Shown: positions 22,101 through 33,938 of the stretch, piece after piece
Position numbering within the stretch: the stretch's first letter is position 1
How the letters are laid out: each line of letters starts with the position of its first letter
From: Falciphora oryzae
Taxonomy: Eukaryota; Ascomycota; Sordariomycetes; Magnaporthales; Magnaporthaceae
Direction: 5' to 3'
Assembly: GCA_000733355.1 (NCBI GenBank)
Contig: JNVV01000010.1
Location: 662,324-726,323, forward strand
Length of the DNA: 64,000 nucleotides
Notes under the pieces: model-generated
What the model was told of the DNA's origin: nothing
Databases searched by the model: none
The model's input: only the letters and a program-made list of their open reading frames with translations
Made by a program: the position numbers and the translations under genes

Positions 22101-24224
22101 CTGGGGATCCGCCTTGAAGGTAGTGCCGAGGACGAAGGGGGTGGAGCCGAAGGCTGAGCCGCCGCTGCCGCCCGCGCCGGCGGCCTTGGCGGCCGGGGGA
22201 GGGAACGACGTGCTCTGATCCATAGCCGTATCCTGCGATGACGAGGCAAACGATCCCGACGGCTTGCTAGACGCAAAGATGCTACCACCACTACTGGCAC
22301 CGCCGCCCAGGGACCCAAAACCACCCTTGCTGGCAAAGGCCGAGAACCCGCCGGAGGCCGGGGTCGAGGAGGCGCCGCTGCCGAAAACCTTGTTGGCCCC
22401 CCCAGGCCCGGCGCTGCTACCGAAGCCGGGTTGCCCGAATGTCGCCCCGGTGGTGGATGAACCAGCTGTCGCCCAGGGCGATGCCTTAGCCGCTCCCAAG
22501 CCACCCAGCGCAGAGGTCTGGCCGAAAGCCGTTGTAGCCTGCCCGCCAATGACAGACGGTGATCCAAAAGCAGGGGCCCCAAAGGTTGAGCCTGAGCCTC
22601 CAGACGTATTGCCTCCGAAAGCAGTAGACCCGAAGGCCGTGCCAGTTGAGGGGGTGCTGGTTGATGATGCCCCCCAGGGAGATGCCTTGGCACCGAGGGC
22701 CGAGGTGCCTCCAAATGCCGGCGCCGCAGCAGCGGGCGAGCCAAAACCACTGGGCGCTGGGGTAGCAGCAGCCGGTGAGCCAAAGCCACCGGGCCTTGCG
22801 GGAGATGCCACGGTAGCGGCGGGAGGAGCGGCACCCTGGGCAATGGCGATGCCTGGGTACGTGGAGCCCTCGCGGATGGAGTCGTTGTAGACGATCCACC
22901 AGACGGCCAAGACGCCCTCGTTGTTCAGCGCCCAGAGCGCGGGTAGCGGGCCAGGCGACTCGTCTATCTCATCCGTCGGGATGGGCTTGTACACCTTGTC
23001 CTTGCTGGACAAGTCCAGGGCCGTTCCGATCGGGAAGGTGTCCATGAAATCCTCGCTCATGGGGAGCTGGGCTCGCTTGGTGTCGTCGGCGAATTCGGTG
23101 GTGGTAAAGACGTTGGTGATCTTCTCCGCAGGGACGTCACTAGTCAGCGGGGTTTTGGACCGGGTCAGGAGACCCATCGCCTCTCTCGACGTCGAAGAGA
23201 CGATCAGGAGATCTTGCAGGTTTGGTGGGAAATCCTTCAGTCTGGTTATGGTATGGTGAGGCTTCTTGTCGAAGGTATAGGGCTCCACAGGGTCCGCCAG
23301 CTTCTGGAACGTGAACGTCGGCGCAGTGCCCTTCTCTTGATGCCGGGTAATGACGTGGTAGGCTGAAGTAGGGTCGCCGCTTGTTGCGTTGTGGACCACC
23401 ATAAACACGTGGTTCTCCAGCCAAACGATGGACGCGGCATGGAAGTCGCCCAAGGCAGGCGGTTTGGGTATGTCAGCCTGGTGCACTCCGTCGGGCTTGA
23501 TCTGCGCAATCGAGCCGTCAGCCAGGCCGGCGACGAGCTGCTTCCCCTTGGTGCTCCAGGCGGCACACGAGACACCGGCTCGAAGCACGGGCCCGTTGGG
23601 ACCCGAGACCAGACTCCTCTGCTTCAGGTTGGCGATCAGCAGGTTCCCGTTGTTGGTGACGGCGATGACGAGCTCGGCCAGCTCGGGCATCGGGTTGGGC
23701 ACCACGGCGCGCAGAGTCTCGCCGCTGGTCGATATCTCCATGGCCGGCTGCGTCGAGCCCTGAGAGAGCGACTGGACGTCGTACACGGCCAGACCGCCAC
23801 CCGACTCGGCCGACATGACGAGGTACTGCTCGTCGGCCGTGAAGGCTAGCTGTGATACGCGCACGGGCAAGGGGAGTTTCGCCTGGGGCTCAAACGGGCG
23901 GACATCGCTGTCGTCGGGCTTGGGCCCCGCGAAGCCCTTGCGGACGGACTCGGTGGTGGCGATGTGGACCGCGTCGGGCCCGGCCGCGGCGACCAGGCCC
24001 TTCTTGGAGGCGATGCTGATCAGGGACGCGGTGGGGGCGGGCAGGTCGGCCCATTTTGGCGTCAGCTGAAGCTTTGCGTCGCCGGCAATCGTGAGGAAGC
24101 CGAGGCTTTCGGTCTGGATGAGCTCGAGCTGCGATGCCTGGCCTGCGGCTCCCGCCACCGACGAGCCACCAGCGAGGGCGTTCGCCGGGCTGCCGAAGCC
24201 GCCGAAGGCCATAACTGCCGCCAA
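19116..24224 (-). CDS. NUP159: FG-nucleoporin Nup159 / Nup214
   Basis: A single exon of 1702 residues. The N-terminal ~430 residues match the Nup159/Nup214 seven-bladed propeller (SLGFLTIAGDAKLQLTPKW near the start, then WD-like blades), which in yeast binds the RNA helicase Dbp5. A central region of about residues 480-1080 is full of FG dipeptides in FGS, GFG and FGSAPS contexts, including near-identical 16-residue repeats. An acidic Ser/Glu/Asp-rich linker follows. The C-terminal ~350 residues are predicted coiled coil (repeated Leu/Glu/Arg heptads such as RKQFTAFSKLLVEAEESL), where the family binds Nup82. It acts at the cytoplasmic face of the nuclear pore in the last step of mRNA export. 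An ATG four codons further in is an alternative start. Confidence 0.94.
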   Translation of the reverse strand: MAAVMAFGGFGSPANALAGGSSVAGAAGQASQLELIQTESLGFLTIAGDAKLQLTPKWADLPAPTASLISIASKKGLVAAAGPDAVHIATTESVRKGFAGPKPDDSDVRPFEPQAKLPLPVRVSQLAFTADEQYLVMSAESGGGLAVYDVQSLSQGSTQPAMEISTSGETLRAVVPNPMPELAELVIAVTNNGNLLIANLKQRSLVSGPNGPVLRAGVSCAAWSTKGKQLVAGLADGSIAQIKPDGVHQADIPKPPALGDFHAASIVWLENHVFMVVHNATSGDPTSAYHVITRHQEKGTAPTFTFQKLADPVEPYTFDKKPHHTITRLKDFPPNLQDLLIVSSTSREAMGLLTRSKTPLTSDVPAEKITNVFTTTEFADDTKRAQLPMSEDFMDTFPIGTALDLSSKDKVYKPIPTDEIDESPGPLPALWALNNEGVLAVWWIVYNDSIREGSTYPGIAIAQGAAPPAATVASPARPGGFGSPAAATPAPSGFGSPAAAAPAFGGTSALGAKASPWGASSTSTPSTGTAFGSTAFGGNTSGGSGSTFGAPAFGSPSVIGGQATTAFGQTSALGGLGAAKASPWATAGSSTTGATFGQPGFGSSAGPGGANKVFGSGASSTPASGGFSAFASKGGFGSLGGGASSGGSIFASSKPSGSFASSSQDTAMDQSTSFPPPAAKAAGAGGSGGSAFGSTPFVLGTTFKADPQTAQDNEKPSTGSGGGSLFGSGFGLSLGDAAKSAPAAAPAPESKEASMETEKPAPAEAKPASIFGSTTSAPAQQKPAGLFGSAPSASSEQKPTGLFGSAPSASAEQKPTGLFGSAPSASAEQKPTGLFGSAPSASTEQKPTSIFGSNQSAPKSIFGAPTGSGTSNEKPNTVSKEFYPFGPGSHPEVMVAHDKPNPFAPKSSDPPAQNDKPNSFAPKSSAQNDKPNPFASKVSPFGSASGTSGSTTSIFGSKNDTTPPPAAKPGLFGGAGPFGTSTTPTTTPAPSKLFGGASSGGLFGGSTKPTSSGSIFGAPSQTPAKKSPEIKDESDSMPLPPDTTSKTPFNLFDSSGSSASTTRTLESVPASPTKIKVSDPSSSSVETRRQPGPEPTAVPEEAPLPPDPIKEKSKYKLDNLPLPPGVLPPKPPPVLSTSLPKPSKEDGVPEQPIPSSPEDDEGELSELDEDDGGSGDDEDQGSAGESEGSGVDVAKDLSPTATTGFPGFTPQSSFGGVGGSVFSLTPAAEPPPGTRRLFGDINAPVFSQPLATSPRSPSPVRGAVPPRVFRSESRSVSAPGMASQILGVSKQPSIRGLSATARSSAAAPPRRVTPDPNVEEQRKAQARKAAEESQTLSDQDDDWLQEYLNEPLLPTLNLAEFVTNAGNVPEAGRTVAEQNEVVFRDINRMVDTLGLNARHLKEYILGHMGKLRESPNFPRKSRHELDFPEGWLLCDAEDVDHILTQELRDELEAGRVRDLEGTMEACKELSRGLARLRIKEMDLKKNIAARMDPEQTSALRSLPLSAEQAAQQADLRKQFTAFSKLLVEAEESLTLLRARMATAGAGLGTGPGRKSLAGGGGAGNSHATAPPTVEQVMRTVMKMTSMVEKRSGDVDVLENQLRKLRLQGSVGPGSRDNSPFTTPQKRMSRSILSPGALASSVVSYNGSPGTLGSTSRKKLSGYTEPEKAQIRGRLQKRGAAIARLRDSVQRAGPNVWHMTDDD
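21690..21890. repeat. 48-base tandem repeat in the NUP159 FG region
   Basis: Four to five almost identical 48-base units encode GLFGSAPSASAEQKPT. Units differ at only a few positions (for example Ser/Ala before EQKPT), so they are young or kept alike by recombination. The outermost units have diverged (SIFGSNQSAP at one end). Confidence 0.85.
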
Positions 24225-25249
24225 GTATCCACCTCCTGGGGGAGTTGACCAGTGTCTTGTTAGCTATCTGGCCTTCGCATCGAGTGGGCTTCGTGTATCG
24301 ATTGGTCGCTGGGTGTTGGCTGGAATCTTCAATATCGTCAAGGCGTGATCCAACCGCAAAAGTTTCCGCCGCCAAAACAGCCCCGGACCCGCTTGAGCCT
24401 GGGAGGATAGAGAAAGGGTAGGTGAGGATGATTAAGAATGAAAGGCCCGTGGGATTGCCCTCAAGCGCCGGGATACACCCAGGGTATCGAGGAGAGTGGC
24501 GGATAGAGAGGTGTTGGAAGCTGGGTTGACGGCGGCCTTGCACGCGGGCCGTACGTAGTGTTGAGTGCCTGGCGAAGAGAATGCGACGCGCCTTTTAAAG
24601 TGGGCCTGGCGCCAGAAAATAGTAGAACCCCTGCAGCTGCAGGAATCATGAAAGCTTGGGCCACCTTGAGCTCCAGCTGGTTGGTTCAATTCAGTGACGA
24701 GAATTGATAACATTGAGCTCTCATGTGTCTGGTCTCTGATAAAAACATTGAACAAGCACCCATATAATACTTGACATGCATCCTTGAACGCTCTAGGCAT
24801 ATACGCACTACAATGGCAATGCTTGCGGGCCAGTTGGACCTGACCACAATAACCAGAGATGTGGGTTGCACAGGAGTCGTTCAGCCCATCCGTAGTGTTT
24901 GTTTGCAAGAACGCGTCTATTTCAGACCCGGTATCGAGGCACGTCGGCAGTAGTCGTAGAGTTACATATAAGACACGTCATTGCCGCTCATTATTTGGCG
25001 GTCTATCATGTCGGTTGTGTCCATCCGTTTTGTTTGGCCGCATTGCCGCCATGTCCAAGTGCATCCTGCTCCCCGCCCCATGGCCAAGGCTGTATCTCGG
25101 GAGTGGAGGAGGGACGTAACTTGACAGCGCCCATAGTCAGGGAGAGCCTACGCCCTGTTCCGCCGCACTAGCCCTCCGCTCTCCGGCCGCCATGGGGATG
25201 AGGGGAAAAGGAGGCAGCCCGGACCGCCATACCAGCATAACAGATACGC
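24225..25249. other. Intergenic between NUP159 and PUP1
   Basis: Upstream region of NUP159 and downstream region of PUP1 (both on the - strand). I see no gene or repeat in it. Confidence 0.5.
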
Positions 25250-26178
25250 TCATGAGTCGATCTCCATGCCCTCCGTCTCGGGTGGTATCTCGGTGACGCT
25301 GACCAGGTTGCTCAGCTCGCCCTTCTTCACGATCCTCTGGTTGAGGACGGCGGTGGTGCCGCGCGCAAACTTGTAGCTCTGCAGCTTCTGCGACCGCTCG
25401 TTGGGGGTGATGTAGTTGCGCATCAGCGTGGTCTTCTCGGCCGTGATGACGGCCACGTCGACGTTGCTGCCGGAGCCTAGGTCGTTCCAGATGCCGGCCT
25501 GGATGGCGTCGCTGCACAGCTTGACGGCCTGGTCGCGGTCCAGCTTGCCCTGCCACTGCGTCTCAAACACTGACATGGCGGCCAGCGAGCCGGAGCCCAT
25601 GGTGACGTAGGGCAGCTTGTCGGTGCTGCCGTGGGCGTGCACCGTGAAGAGGTGCGTCCCCGTGGGGTCGACGCCGGCCACGACCAGGTAGGCGCCGATG
25701 TGGCCCTGGTACTGGAAGAGGTGCTGCTTGAGCATGGTCATGCACGTCACCACGCGCGGCTTGCGGCCCGTCGAGAGCGAGTGCAGCTCCAGCTGGGACG
25801 AGATGATGGCCGTCGTGAACTCGGTGTCGGCCGCCGTGCCCGCGCCCGCGCACCAGATCTGCGGCGAGATGTAGTGCAGCTTCTCGCAGTTCTTGTCCGC
25901 CACGATCGGTCCGCTCGTCGCTCGGGTGTCGGCCGCGATCTGTCAAGTCAAAGAGGGGAGGTGCTCCTGTCAGCCGCGGACGTGGGACGGCGGGGTGCGG
26001 TGGCGGCTTGCATGTCCTCGCGTCTAGTCGGGTTCCTGTCCGGAGAACTTACCACGACGCCGCCATCGTAGATGCAACCGACGATTGTGGTGCCCGTGCT
26101 CGTGGCCTTGGGGAGTGGCACTCCGCGGGCGTGCAACGCATTATTGCGGTTGACGTTTGAGAAGTCGAAGCCTGGCAT
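25250..26178 (-). CDS. PUP1: 20S proteasome subunit beta-2 (trypsin-like)
   Basis: Two exons (26178-26053 and 25939-25250) give 271 residues, joined in phase 0 at [12 protein letters not shown] with a GTAAGT donor. A propeptide of 29 residues ends in Gly, followed by the catalytic threonine (Thr30, mature Thr1) in [11 protein letters not shown]. The supporting active-site residues Asp46 (mature Asp17, in AADTRAT) and Lys62 (mature Lys33, in NCEKL) are present. Blocks such as [28 protein letters not shown] and [15 protein letters not shown] are typical of beta-2. It is the trypsin-like protease of the proteasome core and should be fully active. The C-terminal tail, which in this subunit wraps around its neighbour, is present. 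Confidence 0.96.
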
Positions 26179-27253
26179 CTTGGGCTGCGAGAAAGCTGGA
26201 GCCGTCCACAAGGTCTGATGCTGATAGCGGTTGCCAATTTTCGGCTTCGTCGACGTGGTGGCGGCGGTGGTGGTTGCGAGGTGGGAGCTCGGGGTATGTG
26301 TGGTGGAGCTTGGGGTCGCTTGGGGCGCGGTGCTGGGGCGCCTACGCACTGCGGCAGCCTTGTCTGTCTGGAGGGTCCCTCTGTGTGGACGTCAGCCGTT
26401 GGCAACCTGCCCGCCCGATCTTGGTTCCCGCCAATTGAATGCTGGCTACTGCGTTTGAGACGCTGACTGCTGCGCAACGAAACGGCCGTTCTCTACGATA
26501 ATTTATTATCTCCGTGTCGGTCGTTATTATAATTCCGGTCTCGTGCAAAATAGTCGCGCTTTTCTGTCCGTCATGTCTTCATTTAGAAGTATCCTGCCCA
26601 TCTCCTGCCGCGTCTCAACATTCACTCTCAGCTTCCCTTTCTCGACACCAACCAGCAATGACACGTGACTGCTCCTAGCTCCTACCCATGAACATCGCAG
26701 GGTGGATCGGGCTGGAGCTATATCGTAGGGTTCCGAAAGGTCCATTTGCCTCTCACGCGATTCTCGCATCCCGATCCATGCTTGCCGCAAGGGAAAGAAA
26801 GTCCACTGCCTTATTCTCTTATTCTGCTACATTAATCCCACATCCCCGTGCCTCCCTATCCCATATAGGCTTTCCGCCCTCACGTAACGCAAGGTACTCT
26901 TCAATCATCCACATTCCAAGTGTTGTGATTTGGTTTGATGTTCAGTCATGACCCAACGCGGCAACCATCAACAAAATATCAAAACACCAAACCGAATGCT
27001 CCTCGTTGAGTCATGCTTGCATGTCTTTTCTTAATCTTTCTGCTATTTTTGTTTGAAGCAAAATCCCATATAGACTCCGTTTTGAGAAACGCAATTAAGG
27101 GGTATGTAGGCTAAGGCTGTGCGGGAGGTCATTATCATACGGGACGTAACATGTATATACGGTGTGCCAGCGTGTCCGGGAGGATTATGCTGGCGGTGGG
27201 TGGACTGGGCGGTGCAGTCCGGTGTGGCGTTGGTCGAGCAGCTAAGAGCGTCG
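26179..27253. other. Intergenic, PUP1 promoter side
   Basis: Upstream of PUP1 and downstream of the Sel1-repeat gene, both on the - strand. No gene seen. I looked for a proteasome-associated element (GGTGGCAAA) near the PUP1 start and did not find a match. Confidence 0.45.
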
Positions 27254-29640
27254 TCACGACTCCGCCGCCTCCTTGTCCTTGTTTCTTCTACTGAAAAGAC
27301 CACCTCGTGTCCGTGACTTGGAGCGAGATTTCTTGTCAGACTTCGGAGAGGACGAAACCTCGGCATTGTCATCGTATTTTGACTTGTGGATCCTATGCAA
27401 CGCAACAGTCAAGTCAGCGGTCGAGTTTTTGCCGACTGAATAGATACCTTGGCTAACAAGACAAGGAGAAAGTACTAACCAGCTATTGCCCACCATGCTC
27501 ATGCCTTTAGCCTCGGCCATGCGGTAGAAATGCGCGCTCTTCTTGAGGTCCTTCTTGCACCCGACGCCCTGGGCGTAGCAGAACCCGGCTTCCGCTAGAG
27601 CATCAACGTCTCCCCAAGCTATGCGAAACCAAAGTCAACCAAACGTGTTCGAAGGTGCAACATACCCGCCGACGGGTGGCGAATCAACACAACTGCATCA
27701 ATGCCAACGGGACCTAACTTACTGCCGGCGATCTCAAAACACCTCAACGCAAGCGCCTTGTCCTGCTCGATTCCCCATCCGTTCATATGGCTGACGCCGA
27801 GCTCGTAGATGCTGAGTGCAAACTGCGCCTTCCGTGTCTTGTTCTCCAGGAAGTCTACTCGTTTGCCTTCCTTGGCCTGACCTTCGTCGTCGGCAACTTC
27901 AAGTCCAGTACAGTCTGCAGCCTTGCGCAGCCATTCCACGCCCTCGCGCTGGTTGGCCCTCATTCCCCACCCGTGCCGGCACGCGAGCGCGAAAAGCAGC
28001 ATGCCCGTCGGGTGGCCTTGCCTAGCGGCGTGTCGCAAATGATAGGTCGACTCGCTGAGCGACCCTTGCTGGTGCAGCTCGATTGCCTTGGTCACGTGTT
28101 CCTCTGCGGGTATATCTGCCGCCGAGGCGAGCGAGTGCAGAGATCGTGCGGGCCGCAGCGTGCTGGCCGACTCGCTCGTCGTTGTTGACGACGCCGTGTG
28201 CGCTCGCCGGATGCCGTCAACGTGCGGTGAGGTCTTCGACCGACCCGCGCCGGAGTCTTCCGAGGACCGGCGGCCTTCAGTCGAAGGCTGACTGGGAGAA
28301 GGCGACGGTTGAAGGGCGGGACGGAGGACCCCGTGGCTGAGCTTGCTCCGCTCGAGTGAAGGCCGCGGATGGCTCCCTGCTGAACTGGAAGGACGAGTAG
28401 GGGGGGACGGTGGTGCCTGGCCAATGGTCTGCATATCGTGGGACGTGGCTGTGCTTTGATCCAAGGCCGTGCCTTGGGTTTGCTGGTCTGCAAACTGTGA
28501 GGATCGCTGTAGCATCTTCCCCCTAGGAAGAGCGTACTTGGAGTAGATGTAGGATGGTGCCCCATGCTTGTCATCGCCGGGCGTATCTGGGAACATCTCG
28601 CTGCTTATGCTGATGGGGGTGTTCACATTCTCGTCGACTAATACAAAGGAGCCTTGACTGTCGGATGACAGCTGGCGGTTAGGCAGGTCGAATCCTGGCG
28701 TGCTTGCTCGGCTCAGAGGTCTTGAGAAATTGAAGGACGGCTTTGGCAGGGGGCCAGACACGTCTGAGCTTATAGATGGAGACCTCTGATACGAATTCGT
28801 CGCGGGAGAGTGGAATCCTGTGCCGCTGCTTGCAGATAGCTTGCGCATGTTGTTTGAGTGGTGCGAAGTGCTCATGGACGAGCGCCAGCCCTCTCCATAT
28901 GACGACTCGGTGGGCGTGGACATGGTGCTGGGCGATCTGCTCGGGAGAAGGGCTCGTGGAGGGGCAAGCCCGTGGAGGTCGAACGAGCTGGCTTTGGTGT
29001 TCTTGTCTGGTGATTGGGCTTGCATGTGGTTTTGACCCGCCATCAACGGAGGGCGATGCGTCGGCGACACAGGCTCAGGAGTCTTTTCAGAACCTGCTAT
29101 GCTGCTCATGGGCGAAGGTGATCGCTCTGTCCTCGCACCGAAAAGCCCGTCGTTCTCCTCGATCCTCTCGGGTATCCTGCCGCGAGCGTGCTCTAGAAAC
29201 GGGTTCGGCGGCATGAACGGCAGTGGCGCGTCGGGAGTGGCCGGGATGCGGCTCATACGGGGATGCATCGACATGGGCCTGTTCGGAAGCTCCTCCACCT
29301 CGGCCTTGGTTCCCAGTCCGGGCGCTGATTGCGGCTGCGGCGAGTCTGCATGATCCGAGAGCGAATCTTGCGACATGGAGCGGAAGTAGTCGGATCTCCC
29401 CTGGACCACAAGAGGGCTCTCGGTGGTCAGCGGAGGCAACCTGCTGATTCTTCTGTCGGCCTTGGCGCTCTCCTCCAGCTGCCTGGCAAGCATTCGGCTG
29501 TGCAGGGCGAATGCATCGAGAGGAGAAAGCTCCGGTGGAGCTTCACCAGCAACGTGTAGCCTGGGTGATCTGAGAGGTCGAGAAACCGAGGCCTGCGATT
29601 GCGTGCGCAGGTCGAGAAGGCCAGGTCGCGGAGTCGCCAT
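27254..29640 (-). CDS. Sel1-repeat protein, Nif1/Dsf2-like
   Basis: Three exons (29640-27723, 27618-27480, 27392-27254) give 731 residues with consistent phases (donors GTAAGT and GTTAGT). The first ~490 residues are Ser/Pro-rich and disordered. From about residue 500, Sel1-like tetratricopeptide repeats appear: HLRHAARQGHPTGMLLFALA, then EGVEWLRKAAD, ALALRCFEIAG and KKSAHFYRMAEAKG. The tail is very basic and Ser/Lys-rich. This architecture (long disordered N-terminus plus a few Sel1 repeats) is that of S. pombe Nif1, a mitosis inhibitor acting on the Nim1/Cdr1 kinase, and of yeast Dsf2. Orthology is likely but not proven from the sequence alone, so no symbol is given. Confidence 0.82.
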
Positions 29641-31944
29641 GGTTCGAGGGTGCGGCCCAGGCCGTATAACAGACTTGAGGAGAATTAGAAAGGGAGGAAT
29701 CTATGGGAGACGGCCCCGTCGGGCTGTTGGTTTTTGCGGCAGTCGTATCGATAGGGCGCAGGAGCAATGGATCGTGACGCAGTGAGTATCTTGGTATTCG
29801 GGCCGTCAATGTCTCGCAGGACTGGAATGCGGCGTCGTCAAAGTGGTGTGGGTGCGTTGGTGCGTACGCCCAAACTGTTCCGACACGCTCTTCGGCGGCA
29901 AGCACGCAGCGTGCAGGGTCACAAAGCAGAAACCCAAATCGGTGGGGAGGAGTAGGGATACGTCAGGGCAGATAGCACAGCGCCACTGCTGCGTCACCTA
30001 GACCGAGACGGTGGGAGGCGGAGGCGGCGGCGGCGGCTAGGGTCTTCGTGTTTGGGCGGAGCGCATGAAATGACCAGACGGGATCAAACCTCGCGGGCAG
30101 CGGCAGGTGGGTGGCAGAAACCCCGAGGGTGAGCCAATGCGCATTCGGGGGGCTGAGCGAGCGGTGGCACTGGCGGCAGTCACGGCAACGAACGACTTGG
30201 TGATGCCGCTCGGGATAAAATGACTGAGCGATGCTCGATATCCTGATTCTTCTTGTTTGCGGCGGGCGAGGGTGGCCAGACGAGGGTTCGCATCAGGGCG
30301 GGTGCCGCACGCGCCAGGGCGGGTTCTGTGCCTGTGTGGATCGAGAGGGAGCACAACGGCGACGGACGAGAAGGTCGGAGCGCTCGCTGTGACATGAACT
30401 AGGCGAAGGAGGGAGAAAGAAGAAAAACGCAAGGGAAGGAAGCCGGAGCGTGACGCCGAGCGAGGTGAGGGATGGATGCTATGTAAAGAGGGAAAAGGGG
30501 GCCAATCAATGTGTGTGTGGGAGCAACGGCGGAACGAAGCCACCCCAGCAAGATGGAAGAGGTACGGATGGAAAAACGCCAATTGGAGCGCTGGGCTAGT
30601 CTGAAAACGGCTAAGAGAACTAGTCTCGGGGTGGACCGAATTTAATTTTAGCTGCGCAGGCCCCAAGAATTGATGGCGGAGGGCAGATTGGACCCCCGAA
30701 TGCAATGGCACGCGACGGCCCTGGGCCAAACATTCCGCCCGTTGCTGCATCTGAACCAAATCACGTCCATCCAAGGAGGACGGCTCATATTGCAATATTA
30801 CTGTGCCTGTCCGCAGGCAGGTAGCCACCAATCTAGCATTGTATTTAGTCTTCCTACACTCCTGCTGGAGTCAGCCCGGATGTTGGAGGGGCTAGGCACT
30901 GCTTTTACTTTCACCAAGCCCTTTGGGGCCCAAGCATCGCAGTTCCTCCAACATATTCCCAGTTGCTATGGAATCCAGACATCTACCAAGGCGCGCCCGG
31001 GTATGCACATTGGTGCCGGCCTCTTTGCCCATGACTTACCAAGTCGAGGTAGCCTGAGGGAGCGACGCCAATAAACGGTCGCCAGCCGTGCGGGAGTCGG
31101 TCGGCGCATGGGATGTCGGCAGGCCACCTGCATGGCGCATGCGCTCCCTCCTGCTGTGTTCCCCCGAGGCCAAGTTGGTTCGATTTGCTCGTGCGTGCCC
31201 CTGGGGTCGATGCGGGGATCGCTAGTGCTGGTGGCATTAGGTAGGTAGGTACCTATTTCGGTATTTTCCTTTCGCCCTGGCCGGGCCGGCGTGTTTTTTT
31301 TTCTCCTCCCAAACACGGGTCGTCTCCCGTCCTCACCCGGCCTGCTCTTTATTTGGATGCAGTGGTGGTGGGCCCTTCGCATCTCAGGTTACCAAGAAAA
31401 ACACGTTCTTGATGGCAGACTGATTTGCACCGCCCGCCACATGGGTGATGGAGCATGGATATCGGCACGGCAGAAGTGCCCAGGCTCTCTAGGATCGCCG
31501 CCCAATTACGCCAAACCTAACCCAAGATTCGCCAACCCCAACCGACTCGGGAAAAGGCGCAGCCAGGCTGGAACCGAATGCCAACTTTTGAACAAGACAA
31601 TGCCACCTCCATCGTTCATCATACATGCTGCATTGCGTCTTTGGGGGCGCCTGGCCGGCCGTTGAGAGGCCCAATGTCGTGGCCGGCGTCGTGGCCGATA
31701 CGAGGTGGCCCCTCTATGCTGCAGTGGCGGTCGAGGCCCGGCTGGCCAGGTCACCCAGATCGCCAGGGCCGCCACCCGAGCAAGAGAGAAGCCCCTGGGT
31801 GGAAGAGGCGGGCTTGCTCGCCCTCTCGATCCGCGACCGGCACTGAAGGCTCCAGCCAGGCTCGGTAACATCCTCTAGTCTGACCTCGACTGTCGCGGGT
31901 ACCCTGGCACCCCGGTCAAGCTCCCGCTCTGTCGCGTCGACCTG

Positions 31945-31967
31945 TTTTTTTTTTTTTTTTTTTTTTT
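31945..31967. repeat. T homopolymer, 23 bases
   Basis: Uninterrupted T tract in non-coding sequence. Confidence 0.9.
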
Positions 31968-32924
31968 AGTCGCAAAGGGGGCTGTTCGCCAGCTCGTATG
32001 GACTTGCATCAAGGCGCCCACCCACTCGCCTGCGCGCATGCCATACATACTTGCCACTCTGCACGAAGTAACATTCATTGCTCGAGCTGAGCGCCACATA
32101 CCGCGCACAGCAAAACCTGATTTCGTGGCTTCCAAGACCAGGACAGGCCCGGCCGGGTCTCGTTCGCGATGGATGCTACGAACCTCAAGAGGGGAGCTGA
32201 TTCACAGCCGCGACGGTTTCTGCGACCCGACTGGACCGAGGCCAAGATTTGTGCAAATATGCATGGGGACCATTGGTCCGAGGGCATGGCCAATGGGGTG
32301 GACGACGGGGTGCAAAGCAGCCCTCGCCAGGCTCCACGCTGGAAACGCCTCTTTCCCGCAGAGAAAGACCGAAACGAAGCTGGAAGTGTTTTGTTCTAGG
32401 GCGAGCCTCAAACAAGCCAATGCATAACACGGTCGTTGTGTGGGGAGAGAGGGCTGGTTTATGACAATGGGCTTGTGAGAACGAGCACGGAGCAACGACG
32501 CTAGTTGAAGTCAAATATGTAATGTAAAAAGGAGAAAAATAAATAAATGAATACCAAGGTGGTGGACGAAATAGCGAAAGACCAAAGTCGTGGCTCAGGA
32601 AGGCCAACACCTCAAGTAACAGCCCAGGCGCATCCGATCGGCCAAACAGGAATGGGAACACGGATCGAACATGCAGAGAACACTCAAAAGATTCTATCGT
32701 GGAGAACCCCTGCGGCTTCCACCCATCCTGCAACGCGGTTTCTTTGGGTCTCAACAGTGGGTCAGGGGCGATATGGTGGGATCTCCCGTCCACTTCATGT
32801 TGGACGACGAAGCAAGTGGAGTGGCGGCGTTTTACGAACGAAGAGGGCAGGTCGGTCGCAACATGTTGTGAAAAGTGGTGAACATCATACAGGCAAAACG
32901 CGAATCCGGCCTTTTTGAAATCGG

Positions 32925-32948
32925 TTTTTTTTTTTTTTTTTTTTTTTT
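32925..32948. repeat. T homopolymer, 24 bases
   Basis: Uninterrupted T tract, about 1 kb from the previous one. Confidence 0.9.
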
Positions 32949-33938
32949 CCCTCAGTTTGTTTACATTGACCCTGCTTGATTTTGTCCACCCCAGAAAGCA
33001 GCATGGGGTAAGAGACCCTTGAGTGGTCTGCTGACCTTTCCCACCCCGGACTGAAATCAAATGGGAAATATCACGCCGGGAGAAAGTCCGCCTTGAAATT
33101 TCCCCATGATGCCCGGGACGCTATGGCCTCTAAACGAACAACCCATGTCCTATAATTTGATGTGGGCACGTGGCGGGCAGAGGAAGCGAGTGAGGACAAA
33201 AAAAAAAAACGACTGCTTACGGTTTCTCCCAGGCGAGCATGGCCCATCTGACCCGGCAAATTTCAAGCCAATATCGCCTCCCCCAGTAAGATCCAGCGTC
33301 GCAATTAAGTAGGCGAGACGACGACGATCTACGGAGTAATGCACAACCCCCCTACAAGACCAGCTGCGCAAAGACCACGAGGGCCTCGCTTGTTGCATTT
33401 GTCCGCCGCCATGCCCGTCTGCCTGCCTGCCCATGATTGGGACTGACCGTAGGGAGGCCCCGGGCGGTAGCCAAAGGGGGTCCAGCGACAGCACGAGCAC
33501 GACATGCACCTCCCGTGCCGTCAACCCGTCGCAAGTCACTGCCGGCTTTCGGCTCATCCTTGTTGTGGGCTGCCTGCCAGATCCAACATTGGATGAGTGC
33601 GACGAGCCGAAAAAGAAGAGAGGACTGATTCGTGAGAGGCGTCGCAACTTTCGAAAAGACAAGCGCAGCTCGAGATGGCCCAGGCATCCATTGAGTTCGT
33701 CGAGTGACCGCTATATTCGGATCCAATACCAACTCCACAGACTATGCAAGAAATAAGAGCAAGCGCGTAGACTACTTTGAAGAGACTGAAGAAAACCACC
33801 CAGCAGCAAACCCATTTTATACTTGGAACCCCTTCTTTCTCTAGGTTGTGTTCTCGCTGCGCTGTATCCCATATATGCCTTTCACAGGGCACACACCCAC
33901 CCCCCAGTTCCAACCCATACTACCTATACACTGTCCGT

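Larger units (their letters stand above)
29641..33938. other. Intergenic, 4.3 kb, no gene seen
   Basis: Upstream of the Sel1-repeat gene and downstream of ERV46. The first kilobase is pyrimidine-rich on the - strand, like a leader of the Sel1-repeat gene. Long frames such as 30037-30831 (-) are composed of this pyrimidine-rich sequence and show no domain. T tracts lie at 31945-31967 and 32925-32948 and an A12 near 33199. Confidence 0.45.

Noticed and set aside
30037..30831. 264-codon open frame (-) upstream of the Sel1-repeat gene
   Set aside because: Starts at a non-ATG codon, consists of pyrimidine-rich leader-like sequence, no domain.
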